Both the position numbers and the translations under genes were made by a program. From Octadecabacter sp. SW4 (GTDB lineage: Bacteria > Pseudomonadota > Alphaproteobacteria > Rhodobacterales > Rhodobacteraceae): 64,000 nt of DNA. The notes beneath the pieces are model-generated. The model did not search any database. It was given only the letters and a program-made list of their open reading frames with translations, and had not been told where the DNA came from. The stretch lies in assembly GCF_008065155.1 (NCBI RefSeq), contig NZ_CP042819.1, forward strand, positions 496,001 through 560,000. The letters run 5' to 3'. Of this stretch, positions 25,022 to 32,791 are shown one piece after another; position 1 is the first letter of the stretch; every line of letters begins with the position of its first letter.

Positions 25022-26341
25022 TCAGCGCAGGATCGGCACCTTTGGGTCGCGTTTGCCCGGTGCGGTCAGGGCGGGCGGTTTTGGCCCGCCCGTGGCCCAA
25101 TCAAGCAGTTCAACCGTGTGCACGATCGGCACGTCCGTCCCGCCACCGATCTGGATCATGCAGCCGATGTTACCCGCGGCAATGATATCGGGAGTGAGCG
25201 CTTCGAGGGTATCGACCTTGCGCGCCTTCAACTGCTTTGAAATTTCAGGCTGCATCAGGTTGTAGGTGCCAGCCGATCCGCAACACAGGTGGCTGTCGGC
25301 AGGTTCCAGCACGGTGAAACCGGCGCGTTTCAGAAGGTCTTTTGGGAAGGTCTTGATCTGTTGGCCGTGTTGCAGCGAGCAGGCCGCGTGATAAGCGACT
25401 TTGGTGGTTTTTGGTGCGCTTTCGGGCAGGTCCAACTTCATCAGCGCTTCGCTGACATCCATCGCGATGGCACTGACCCGCGCCGCATCAGCCGCAAGCG
25501 GGTCGTTGCGGAACATATGGCCGTAATCCTTGACGGTCGTGCCACAGCCCGAGGTGTTGATCACAATCGCATCCAGCCCGCCGCCGTCCATTTCCGCCGC
25601 CCATGCACGGATATTGCGCGCCGCCGTGGCGTGGCTTTCGCTTTCCTTGCCCATGTGATGGGTCAGCGCGCCACAGCACCCGGCGCCTTTGGCGACCACA
25701 ACTTCGGCCCCCAGCCGGGTCAGCAGGCGGATCGTCGCATCGTTGATATCGGTGTTGAGCGCCTTTTGCGCGCAGCCCGTCATCAGCGCCACGCGCATCT
25801 TCTTGTTCGTGGTTGGAAAGGTCTGCGGATCATCGTTGCGTGACACTGGCGGGATGGTTTTCGGGGCCATTTCCAGCATCGCGCGCAGCCGCGCGTCAGG
25901 CATCAGGCGGGCAAAGGGTTTGCCGATCTTGGCCCCCAGAAGCGCCACGCGAAACCGCATGGGATAAGGCAAAATCCGGGCCAGAATCCAGCGTAGGGCG
26001 CGATCCGTCAAAGGGCGTTTATAAGTGTTTTCAATATAGGCGCGGGCGTGATCGACCAAATGCATATAGTGCACGCCACTGGGGCAGGTCGTCATGCAGG
26101 CAAGGCAGGACAAACAGCGGTCGATGTGTTTCACGGTGTCTGCATCGGGCACGCGGTTGTTTTCCAGCATGTCCTTGATCAGGTAGATCCGCCCGCGCGG
26201 GCTATCCAGTTCGTCACCCAGCACCTGATAGGTCGGGCAGGTCGCCGTGCAAAACCCGCAATGGACACAGGCGCGCAAAATCTCGTTGCTGCGCTGGATC
26301 GCGGGGTCTTGCAGTTGTGCGTCGGTAAATGTGGTTTGCAT
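25022..26341 (-). CDS. glcF: Glycolate oxidase iron-sulfur subunit
   Basis: 439 residues. Two 4Fe-4S binding runs are seen, CVHCGFCTATCPTY and CLSCLACMTTCPSGVHY, then two CCG-type cysteine-rich domains (AGCCGALTHH and LCCGSAGTYNLMQPE) typical of the GlpC/GlcF family. It passes electrons from the flavin subunits GlcD/GlcE toward the quinone pool while glycolate is oxidised to glyoxylate. It begins one base inside the glcE stop, so the genes are coupled, and it is the last gene of glcDEF. Confidence 0.95.
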   Translation of the reverse strand: MQTTFTDAQLQDPAIQRSNEILRACVHCGFCTATCPTYQVLGDELDSPRGRIYLIKDMLENNRVPDADTVKHIDRCLSCLACMTTCPSGVHYMHLVDHARAYIENTYKRPLTDRALRWILARILPYPMRFRVALLGAKIGKPFARLMPDARLRAMLEMAPKTIPPVSRNDDPQTFPTTNKKMRVALMTGCAQKALNTDINDATIRLLTRLGAEVVVAKGAGCCGALTHHMGKESESHATAARNIRAWAAEMDGGGLDAIVINTSGCGTTVKDYGHMFRNDPLAADAARVSAIAMDVSEALMKLDLPESAPKTTKVAYHAACSLQHGQQIKTFPKDLLKRAGFTVLEPADSHLCCGSAGTYNLMQPEISKQLKARKVDTLEALTPDIIAAGNIGCMIQIGGGTDVPIVHTVELLDWATGGPKPPALTAPGKRDPKVPILR

Positions 26342-27453
26342 CAGCCCATGACTCCGGGGTTGAGAATGCCGCGCGGATCAAACCGGGCGCGTAGGCCTGC
26401 CGAAAGGGCGGTGACGGTCGGGTTTTCAGGGTGGAAAACTGGCAGGGCGGCACGGGTTTCTGCGCTGGCACGGATCAGGGTGGCGTGGCCCGCCCTGTCG
26501 CCCAGTTCGGCGCGCAGGTTGTGGCCCGCCGTTGTCAGCATCCAGATCAGGCCGCCGCCCCAATCGTAAAGCGCACCCTTCTTTGAGAGCCCCGCCACCG
26601 CAGCGGGCGCGTCGGATGGTTTCAATGACACGCGCCAGACATCGCCGTCCTGATCGGCAAAGGGCGTGACATCGCGGATTGTTGTCCAGATTGCATCGCT
26701 TTCCTGCGTCTCGCTGATGGTCGTTGTGCCGAATGGGGCAAGCAGTTTGGACAGTTGTTCGCTGCGATAGGCGACCGATCCGGTAAACCCTTCAATGCGC
26801 AGATGGGTCTGGCCCGTGGCCGGATCGTGGGCCGCGCCGGACACTTCAAAGGGCGACCCAAGGGCGGCTGACATGGCAGCCACGGCGCGCGCGTCATCGT
26901 CAATCGCCACCGTGATCGTGGCGCTGGTGTCAGGGCGGGGCAGCACCTTGAGCGAGACTTCGCTGAGCACCCCAAGCGTGCCGTAGCTGCCTGTCAGCAG
27001 CTTGACCAGATCGTAACCGGTGACGTTTTTCATCACCCGGCCACCGTTCTTGATCACGGTGCCGCGTCCATCGACAAAGCGCACGCCCAACACGTGATCG
27101 CGGCAGGCCCCAACAGACACACGGCGCGGGCCGGATACGTTTGCGGCGACGATACCGCCAATCGTTGGCGTGCCCTTGGTGCCAAGCAGGGCACGGTGAT
27201 CCATCGGTTCAAAGGCAAGGCGCTGATTTTCCTTCGCGAGCGCCTTTTCGATATCCGCCAAGGGGGTGCCCGCCTGCGCCACAAGCGTCAGCGCGCCGGG
27301 TTCATAAAGGGTAATACCCTTGAGCTTGGCAGTGCCGAGCGCCGCGCCAACAACGGGGTTGCCAATGGGGCGCGTTCCCCCGCCGGTGATGTGAAGCGGC
27401 CCTGTGGCATCCGCAATCGCGGCGGCCAGTTCGGTTTCGGATTTGGGTGTCAT
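26341..27453 (-). CDS. glcE: Glycolate oxidase FAD-binding subunit
   Basis: 370 residues with an FAD_binding_4 (PCMH) fold: HITGGGTRPIGNP, GTPLADIEKALAKENQRLAFEPMDH, GTIGG-like segment GTPTIGGIVAANVSGPRR, and DLVKLLTGSYGTLGVLSEVSLKVLPRP. It is shorter than GlcD and lacks the full C-terminal cap, as usual for GlcE. It works as the second flavin-type subunit of glycolate oxidase with GlcD and GlcF. It lies between glcD and glcF, with 9- and 1-base junctions. Confidence 0.95.
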   Translation of the reverse strand: MTPKSETELAAAIADATGPLHITGGGTRPIGNPVVGAALGTAKLKGITLYEPGALTLVAQAGTPLADIEKALAKENQRLAFEPMDHRALLGTKGTPTIGGIVAANVSGPRRVSVGACRDHVLGVRFVDGRGTVIKNGGRVMKNVTGYDLVKLLTGSYGTLGVLSEVSLKVLPRPDTSATITVAIDDDARAVAAMSAALGSPFEVSGAAHDPATGQTHLRIEGFTGSVAYRSEQLSKLLAPFGTTTISETQESDAIWTTIRDVTPFADQDGDVWRVSLKPSDAPAAVAGLSKKGALYDWGGGLIWMLTTAGHNLRAELGDRAGHATLIRASAETRAALPVFHPENPTVTALSAGLRARFDPRGILNPGVMG

Positions 27454-27462
27454 GACGGGCCT

Positions 27463-28902
27463 TTATTCAGCAGCGATACGGCGGGTTTCGCTGGCGCCCA
27501 GCGGGAACACCTTGGCCGGGTTAAGCAGCCAGGCGGGATCAAACACATCCTTGACGGCCATCTGGACTTCCAGATCGTCGGGCGCGAATTGCACGTTCAT
27601 CAGGTCGCGCTTTTCGATGCCCACGCCGTGTTCGCCGGTCAGACAACCGCCGACTTCGACGCAAAGCTTCAGGATATCCGCGCCCATCGCCTCGCAAAGT
27701 TCCAGATCGCCGGGCTTGTTGGCATCAAACAGGATCAGCGGGTGCATGTTGCCATCGCCCGCGTGAAACACGTTGCCGACAGCCAGCCCGTATTGCTTTG
27801 ACAATTCACCAATCCGGCGCAGGACCAGCGGCAAAGACGACACCGGAATCGTGCCATCCAGACACATGTAATCGTTGATCTGGCCCATCGCGCCAAAGGC
27901 CGATTTGCGGCCCAGCCAGATGCGCGCGGCCTCGTCTGCGTCCTTGGCCTCGCGCAGTTCGACGGGGTTATGTTTGCGCGCGATTTGCAGAATCATGCCA
28001 AGCTGTTCGTCGATTTCGGCCTCGGACCCTTCGACCTCGACGATCAGCAAGGCCTCGCACATGGGATACCCCGCCTTGGCGAATTTCTCGGTTGCTTCGA
28101 TGCAGGGGCGGTCCATGAATTCGATGGCGACAGGCAGGACGCCCGCCTTGATGATATCGGCCACGCAGGCACCCGCGACCTCGTTGTCATCAAACCCCAT
28201 CAACACGGGGCGCGCGCCCTCGGGTTTGGGGAGGATGCGCAGGGTGGCTTCGGTCACGACACCCAACTGCCCTTCGCTGCCGCAGATCAGGCCCAGCAGA
28301 TCAAGGCCCGCCGCATCCATATGTGCGCCACCGATTTCGGTCACGGTGCCGTCCATCATCACCATCGTGACGCCCAGCAGGTTGTTGGTGGTCACGCCGT
28401 ATTTCAAACAATGCGCGCCGCCGGAATTCATCGCGATATTGCCTGCAATGGCGCAGGCCAGCTGGCTGGACGGGTCGGGGGCGTAAAAGAACCCGTCCTG
28501 TTCAACAGCACCTGTCACCGACAGGTTGGTGCGCCCGGATTGGACACGGATATAGCGATCATCGTAGTTGGTTTCGATCACGCCATTCAGGCGCGAAACC
28601 CCAAGGATCACACTATCGGCGGTGGGCAAGGCCCCGCCTGCCAGCGAGGTGCCAGAGCCGCGCGGCACAACCGGCACGCCCATGTCGTGGCAAATCCGCA
28701 GCACGGCGGCGACTTCGGCGGTGGTCGCGGGCAAGACGGCGCAAAGCGGCGGACATTTGTAGGCGGTCAACGCATCACATTCGTAGGCTTTGACCTCGCG
28801 GTCCTCGTGAATGACCGCCGATTTGGGGAGCACGGCCTGTAACCGTTCGACCACGGCAGCCTTTCTGGCGATGATGGTTGCATCGGGTGTTGGCATGTCC
28901 AT
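27463..28902 (-). CDS. glcD: Glycolate oxidase catalytic FAD subunit
   Basis: 479 residues. Seen: the FAD-binding motif PRGSGTSLAGGALP, AIAGNIAMNSGGAHCLKYGVT, LICGSEGQLGVVTEATLRILP, and the C-terminal active-site motif GGCLTGEHGVGIEKRDLM. It oxidises glycolate (or D-lactate-like 2-hydroxyacids) to the keto acid. The start at 28902 was chosen for the AAGGAGAGCCGTC ribosome site. It is the first gene of glcDEF. An inverted repeat with TTGGT/ACCAA half sites lies just upstream and may be the site of a GntR-family regulator. Confidence 0.95.
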   Translation of the reverse strand: MDMPTPDATIIARKAAVVERLQAVLPKSAVIHEDREVKAYECDALTAYKCPPLCAVLPATTAEVAAVLRICHDMGVPVVPRGSGTSLAGGALPTADSVILGVSRLNGVIETNYDDRYIRVQSGRTNLSVTGAVEQDGFFYAPDPSSQLACAIAGNIAMNSGGAHCLKYGVTTNNLLGVTMVMMDGTVTEIGGAHMDAAGLDLLGLICGSEGQLGVVTEATLRILPKPEGARPVLMGFDDNEVAGACVADIIKAGVLPVAIEFMDRPCIEATEKFAKAGYPMCEALLIVEVEGSEAEIDEQLGMILQIARKHNPVELREAKDADEAARIWLGRKSAFGAMGQINDYMCLDGTIPVSSLPLVLRRIGELSKQYGLAVGNVFHAGDGNMHPLILFDANKPGDLELCEAMGADILKLCVEVGGCLTGEHGVGIEKRDLMNVQFAPDDLEVQMAVKDVFDPAWLLNPAKVFPLGASETRRIAAE

Positions 28903-28920
28903 GACGGCTCTCCTTGCGGA

Positions 28921-28943
28921 ATTGGTAAACATTTATAACCAAT
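28921..28943. promoter_or_regulatory. Inverted repeat upstream of glcD, candidate operator
   Basis: ATTGGT (28921-28926) and ACCAAT (28938-28943) form perfect arms around an 11-base AT-rich spacer, 19 bases upstream of the glcD start. TTGGT/ACCAA half sites are known for FadR-subfamily regulators such as PdhR and GlcC, which usually have a shorter spacer. No regulator gene lies next to the operon here. Confidence 0.4.
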
Positions 28944-29023
28944 ATGCGGTGTTTTGCCAAGAGATTCGACAGCACCCCCTGTCACACCTTGCGGTGGTCG
29001 TGTGGGCAGGGCAATCAGGCGCT

Positions 29024-29434
29024 ATGGATTGGCTCAAGATCATACATATTCTGACCGTGATGGGGTGGATGACCTCGATCTTTGCGGTGCCGCGCGCGCT
29101 GATCTACTGGAAGCGCGAATTTGCGCGGTTGGGCGAATTTGGCCCCACCGGTGATCTGACCGTGCGGCTATATCGCTTTTCCGCCGGTCTGGGTGTCATT
29201 GCGCTGATCACGGGCCTTTGGTTGGGCTGGACGTGGGATTATCCCACCTGGGTCTGGTTCAAGCTGGCGCTGGTGACGCTGCTGGCGCTGCACTATGCCT
29301 ACACCGGTGTGATGGTTGTGCGTGCGCGGGGCGGCACGTTCCGCGAAAGCGATATGTTTCTGCGTATTTTCAATGAAATCAGCGTCTTGGGTGTGATCGC
29401 GATCCTTTGGGTTGTTGTCGTCAAGCCGTTTTAG
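29024..29434 (+). CDS. HemJ/CopD-like small membrane protein
   Basis: 136 residues, with four hydrophobic helices. It resembles the HemJ (UPF0093) protoporphyrinogen oxidase and CopD families: start DWLKIIHILTVMGWMTSIFAVPRALIYW, GLWLGW, and WFKLALVTLLALHYAYTGVM. The His in the first helix (KIIHIL) and in LHYAY match conserved family positions. Whether it is the main HemJ or a paralogue cannot be told. The ATG at 29024 is the first codon that gives the family N-terminus. It is divergent from glcD and 13 bases upstream of the DUF599 gene. Confidence 0.75.
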   Translation: MDWLKIIHILTVMGWMTSIFAVPRALIYWKREFARLGEFGPTGDLTVRLYRFSAGLGVIALITGLWLGWTWDYPTWVWFKLALVTLLALHYAYTGVMVVRARGGTFRESDMFLRIFNEISVLGVIAILWVVVVKPF

Positions 29435-29447
29435 GGCAGGTGCCGCT

Positions 29448-30149
29448 ATGGACATGGCGACTTATCTTCAGTTTTTGACCTGGCCCGATATTGCGGCGGT
29501 GATCTTGTTGCTGTGCGCCTGGCTGGCCATCGGCTGGCGGATTGAACACCCGTCGCTCAAGCGCCCCTCGGTCACGATGATCATGTCCGATTATCGCCGT
29601 GAATGGATGCAGGTGTTCGTTGACCGCGACCCGCGCATTTTCGATTCACAAGTCATGACGAGCCTGCGTCAGGGCACGGCGTTTTTCGCGTCAACCTCAC
29701 TGTTGGCGATTGGGGGTGTGCTGGCGCTGGTAGGCAACACCGACCCGTTGCGCGGTGTCGCGCAGGAGTTCAGCCAAGGAACCACCCCGACCTATGTCTG
29801 GCAGATCAAACTGCTGGTGGTGGCCCTGTTCCTGACCAATGCGTTTTTGAAATTTGTCTGGGCGAACAGGGTATTTGGTTATTGCACGGTAATGATGGCC
29901 TCGGTGCCCAATGATCCGGCGGATCCGCGTGCCAAGCCGCGTGCGGCGATGGCGGCTGAACTGAACATCCGCGCGGCCGTGAATTTCAATCGCGGTCTCA
30001 GGTCGATGTATTTCGCGCTGGGGGCGCTGGCGTGGTTGCCCGGCCCCTGGACCTTGATCGCGGCAACGGCGGCCACCGTCTGGTTGCTATGGCAGCGCGA
30101 GTTTGCATCGCTTCCACGCGATATCGTGATGGGTCAGGGCAAGACCTGA
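29448..30149 (+). CDS. DUF599 family membrane protein
   Basis: 233 residues with about four transmembrane segments. Family phrases seen: MIMSDYRREWMQVFVDRDPRIFDSQVMTSLRQGTAFFAST near the N-terminus, KLLVVALFLTNAFLKFVWANRVFGYC, and NIRAAVNFNRGLRSMYFALGALAWLPGPW. The DYRR and NFNRGLR-YF blocks are typical of DUF599. The function is unknown. It follows the HemJ-like gene closely and is probably co-transcribed with it. Confidence 0.85.
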   Translation: MDMATYLQFLTWPDIAAVILLLCAWLAIGWRIEHPSLKRPSVTMIMSDYRREWMQVFVDRDPRIFDSQVMTSLRQGTAFFASTSLLAIGGVLALVGNTDPLRGVAQEFSQGTTPTYVWQIKLLVVALFLTNAFLKFVWANRVFGYCTVMMASVPNDPADPRAKPRAAMAAELNIRAAVNFNRGLRSMYFALGALAWLPGPWTLIAATAATVWLLWQREFASLPRDIVMGQGKT

Positions 30150-30175
30150 GCAGGCTGTGCTGCTATGATCCCTGA

Positions 30176-30529
30176 ATGAAACAGCTCTTCCTGGCCTTGA
30201 TGGCCCTTGGTGCGGCACCTGTCTGGGCCGATGCACCGCAAGCGATCGACGTTACGGTCACGGCGTCCGGCGACACAGCCCGCTTTGACGTGACCATCAC
30301 CCATCCCGATACGGGGTGGGATCATTATGCTGACGGCTGGGAGGTTCTGGCCGCCGATGGCACCCGGCTGGGGATGCGCGAATTGGTGCACCCGCATGTG
30401 GATGAACAGCCCTTTACGCGCAGCCTGTCAGGCGTGGTGATCCCCGCGGGCGCAACCGCGGTCATGATCCGCACCCGCTGCAATGTGGACGGCTGGAGCG
30501 CCGATACAGTGACGGTGGCGCTGCCTTAG
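30176..30529 (+). CDS. Small secreted protein of unknown function
   Basis: 117 residues, with a signal peptide (MKQLFLALMALGAAPVWA, cleavage after VWA). The mature part is a single all-beta domain of about 97 residues, with THPDTGWDHYADGWEVLAADG, RELVHPHVDEQPFTRSL and a final strand. The pattern of similar small periplasmic proteins in marine Rhodobacteraceae is familiar, but I cannot name a function. It is followed by a long inverted repeat and the convergent vWA/GATase-like gene. Confidence 0.75.
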   Translation: MKQLFLALMALGAAPVWADAPQAIDVTVTASGDTARFDVTITHPDTGWDHYADGWEVLAADGTRLGMRELVHPHVDEQPFTRSLSGVVIPAGATAVMIRTRCNVDGWSADTVTVALP

Positions 30530-30544
30530 ACCCAGACGCAACGC

Positions 30545-30689
30545 GCGCCGTGCATCGACAGACCGCCGGATGGCGATCTGACCTTGGCGCGTGGCACTTT
30601 ATGGTGGCCAAGCACGTCCTCCGTCAGAACGGGGCGCATCACTTGGCCAAATCGCCAGCCCGGCGGGGCGGTCTGTCGATGCACGGCGC
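30545..30689. repeat. Long inverted repeat (MITE- or REP-like) between convergent genes
   Basis: Bases 30545-30567 (23 bases, starting GCGCCGTGCATCGACAGACC) are the exact reverse complement of 30667-30689. After a 7-base offset the arms continue imperfectly (TGGCGATCTGACC against TGGCGATTTGGCC), and a small CTTGGC/GCCAAG stem lies inside. The element of about 145 bases sits between the stops at 30529 and 30719. It could be a miniature mobile element, or a long hairpin ending transcription from both sides. Confidence 0.7.
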
Positions 30690-30718
30690 TTGCGGCTTGA
30701 TTCCGTGCAGGATCAGCC

Positions 30719-32791
30719 CTATCTGCGCCCTTCGCGCAGCCAAGCGCCGATCACCAGAAGGGACGCGAGCAACACAAATGCCCATGCAGGCAATAGTGCG
30801 AACACCTGCACATCGGCGGTGCGATAGGCCTCGCGCGGGGTGATTCCGATCCAGCCGCGCCCCGCTGCCGGACGTCCCTCGCGCACGGCACGAATTTGCG
30901 GCATGCCGTCGGTGATCGACACCGCGGCGCCACCCGTCGTTTCCGCCAGAGCCCCAAGCAGATCGGGTGACGCAATCGTTTCCTCGAACTCGCGCGGGGC
31001 GGCGGGGCCAAGGCCGATCACCGCATCCAGATCGCCATTGGCAAGCTGGTAAAGCCCCATATCGGGCGCATCCCAAACGGTTTCAAAACGCCCGGGCGTG
31101 GTTTCTTCCAAAGTCAGCACCGTTTCGGTCCCGTCAGGCGCTGTGACAGTCACGTCCGGCACCGTGTCGTCCAGCGTGCGCCGGATAATCCGCATGGATT
31201 GCCCCGTGCCTTCGGCCCATAGCATTTCTTCCTCGAGGTCGGGTTCCTTCATCATCCAATGGGCCAGACGGCGCAGCATTTCCAGTTGCGGCCCGCCGCC
31301 TTCGAAACCGCGATCCCAAAGCCACGACTGATCCGAGGCCAGCAGCGCGACGCGCCCTTCACCGACACGGTCCAGCATCAGCAGGGGCTCGTCGTTGATG
31401 CCCGACATCACGGTGGTAGCGGTCGCGCTGGGCGTAACCTGGATCAGGCGGAACCAGCGGCCCCACCCGGGGGTGTCGGCATCGGGTCCGGCGGGGGCCA
31501 GTGTATCCAGCCCTTCGGTCACGGGATGGCGCGCGCCAAGGTCGGTCAGGGTCGGCAGGAAGCCCTGTTCATAAACCCGCGCCGTTGGCGTGCCCGGCAG
31601 AATGCGCCCCAAGGGCGAGCGGAAAATACTGTCGGCACTGGCATAATCAGGGCCGGCGGCGATCAGAACCGCGCCGCCCTCCTCGACGTAGGTGGCGATA
31701 TTATCAAGATAAAGCGAGGGCAGGATGCCGCGCCGCTTGTAGCGGTCAAAGATGATCAGATCGAATTCGTCGATCTTCTCCAGAAACAGCTCGCGCGTGG
31801 GAAAGGCGATGAGGCTCAGTTCATCCACGGGCACGCCGTCCTGCTTTTCGGGCGGGCGCAGGATCGTGAAATGCACAAGGTCCACGGCGCTGTCGGATTT
31901 CAAGAGGTTGCGCCAGGTGCGTTCCCCCGGGTGGGGCTCGCCGCTGACCAGCAACACGCGCAGGCGGTCGCGCACGCCGTTGATCTGGATCACGGCAGCG
32001 TTGTTGCGGTCGGTCAGTTCGCCCTCGGCCACGGGGGTGGCGAATTGCAGCACATTCATGCCGCCGTGGGCCAGATCGATCGGCACTTCGATGTCTTCGC
32101 CCACGGGGATGGTGAATTGCAGCGGGTCAGCCCCGTCGATGGCGATGGTGAGCGGGACAAGCCCGCCATCCGTCGGGGCCGCGCCCTGATCCTCGATCCG
32201 CAAGGTCAGGGTGACGGGTTCACCCAGAATGGCAAAGGCAGGGGCGTTGCGCACGATCAGGCGGCGGTCCCAATCGGTATCGCGCCCGGTGATCAGCGCA
32301 TGCAGGGGGGCGGGCAGGTTTGGCGCACGCTCCATGTCGTGCACACGCCCATCCGACAGCAGCAAGATGCCCGCGATCCGCGCCTGCGGTTCTTCGCTCA
32401 GGGCTTCGGTGAGGGCTGTCATCATTTGCGTGCCGCCGTCACCCAGCGCGTCACCCATGCGCACGATGCGCAGGTCTGTGTTGGGACGCAGCGCGATTTG
32501 CGCCGTCACATCGGCAATGACCGCTTCGGTTTGATCGGGGCGGTCGGCAATGCGTTGGCTTGCGCTTTCATCCACCACCAGCACGACGATATCGGACAGC
32601 GGCGCACGGTCTTCGCGCTGGATCGAGGGATTGGCAATCGCGGCAAGCAGGGCAAGCGCGGCCAGCCCGCGCAACCACCAGCCCGACAGCCCGCGCCAGG
32701 CGGCCAGCAGCGTGCCAAGGGTGGTCAAAACGGCCAGGGCCGCCAGAAAAACCAGCGGGATCAGCGGATCAAGGAGGATGTCACCGCTCAT
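30719..32791 (-). CDS. Membrane-anchored protein with vWA and GATase1-like domains
   Basis: 690 residues. The N-terminus has two transmembrane helices. A vWA-type segment follows with the metal-site motif DESAS in VVLVVDESASQ and a LLLSDGRVHD segment. Then come Ig-like beta regions, a class-I glutamine-amidotransferase-like part around FDLIIFDRYKRRGILP and VEEGGAVLIAAGPDY (no catalytic Cys triad seen), and one C-terminal helix. It is the last gene of the moxR-DUF58-DUF4159 operon and overlaps the DUF4159 gene by four bases. It is probably a periplasmic or membrane partner of a MoxR/vWA complex. Confidence 0.85.
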   Translation of the reverse strand: MSGDILLDPLIPLVFLAALAVLTTLGTLLAAWRGLSGWWLRGLAALALLAAIANPSIQREDRAPLSDIVVLVVDESASQRIADRPDQTEAVIADVTAQIALRPNTDLRIVRMGDALGDGGTQMMTALTEALSEEPQARIAGILLLSDGRVHDMERAPNLPAPLHALITGRDTDWDRRLIVRNAPAFAILGEPVTLTLRIEDQGAAPTDGGLVPLTIAIDGADPLQFTIPVGEDIEVPIDLAHGGMNVLQFATPVAEGELTDRNNAAVIQINGVRDRLRVLLVSGEPHPGERTWRNLLKSDSAVDLVHFTILRPPEKQDGVPVDELSLIAFPTRELFLEKIDEFDLIIFDRYKRRGILPSLYLDNIATYVEEGGAVLIAAGPDYASADSIFRSPLGRILPGTPTARVYEQGFLPTLTDLGARHPVTEGLDTLAPAGPDADTPGWGRWFRLIQVTPSATATTVMSGINDEPLLMLDRVGEGRVALLASDQSWLWDRGFEGGGPQLEMLRRLAHWMMKEPDLEEEMLWAEGTGQSMRIIRRTLDDTVPDVTVTAPDGTETVLTLEETTPGRFETVWDAPDMGLYQLANGDLDAVIGLGPAAPREFEETIASPDLLGALAETTGGAAVSITDGMPQIRAVREGRPAAGRGWIGITPREAYRTADVQVFALLPAWAFVLLASLLVIGAWLREGRR

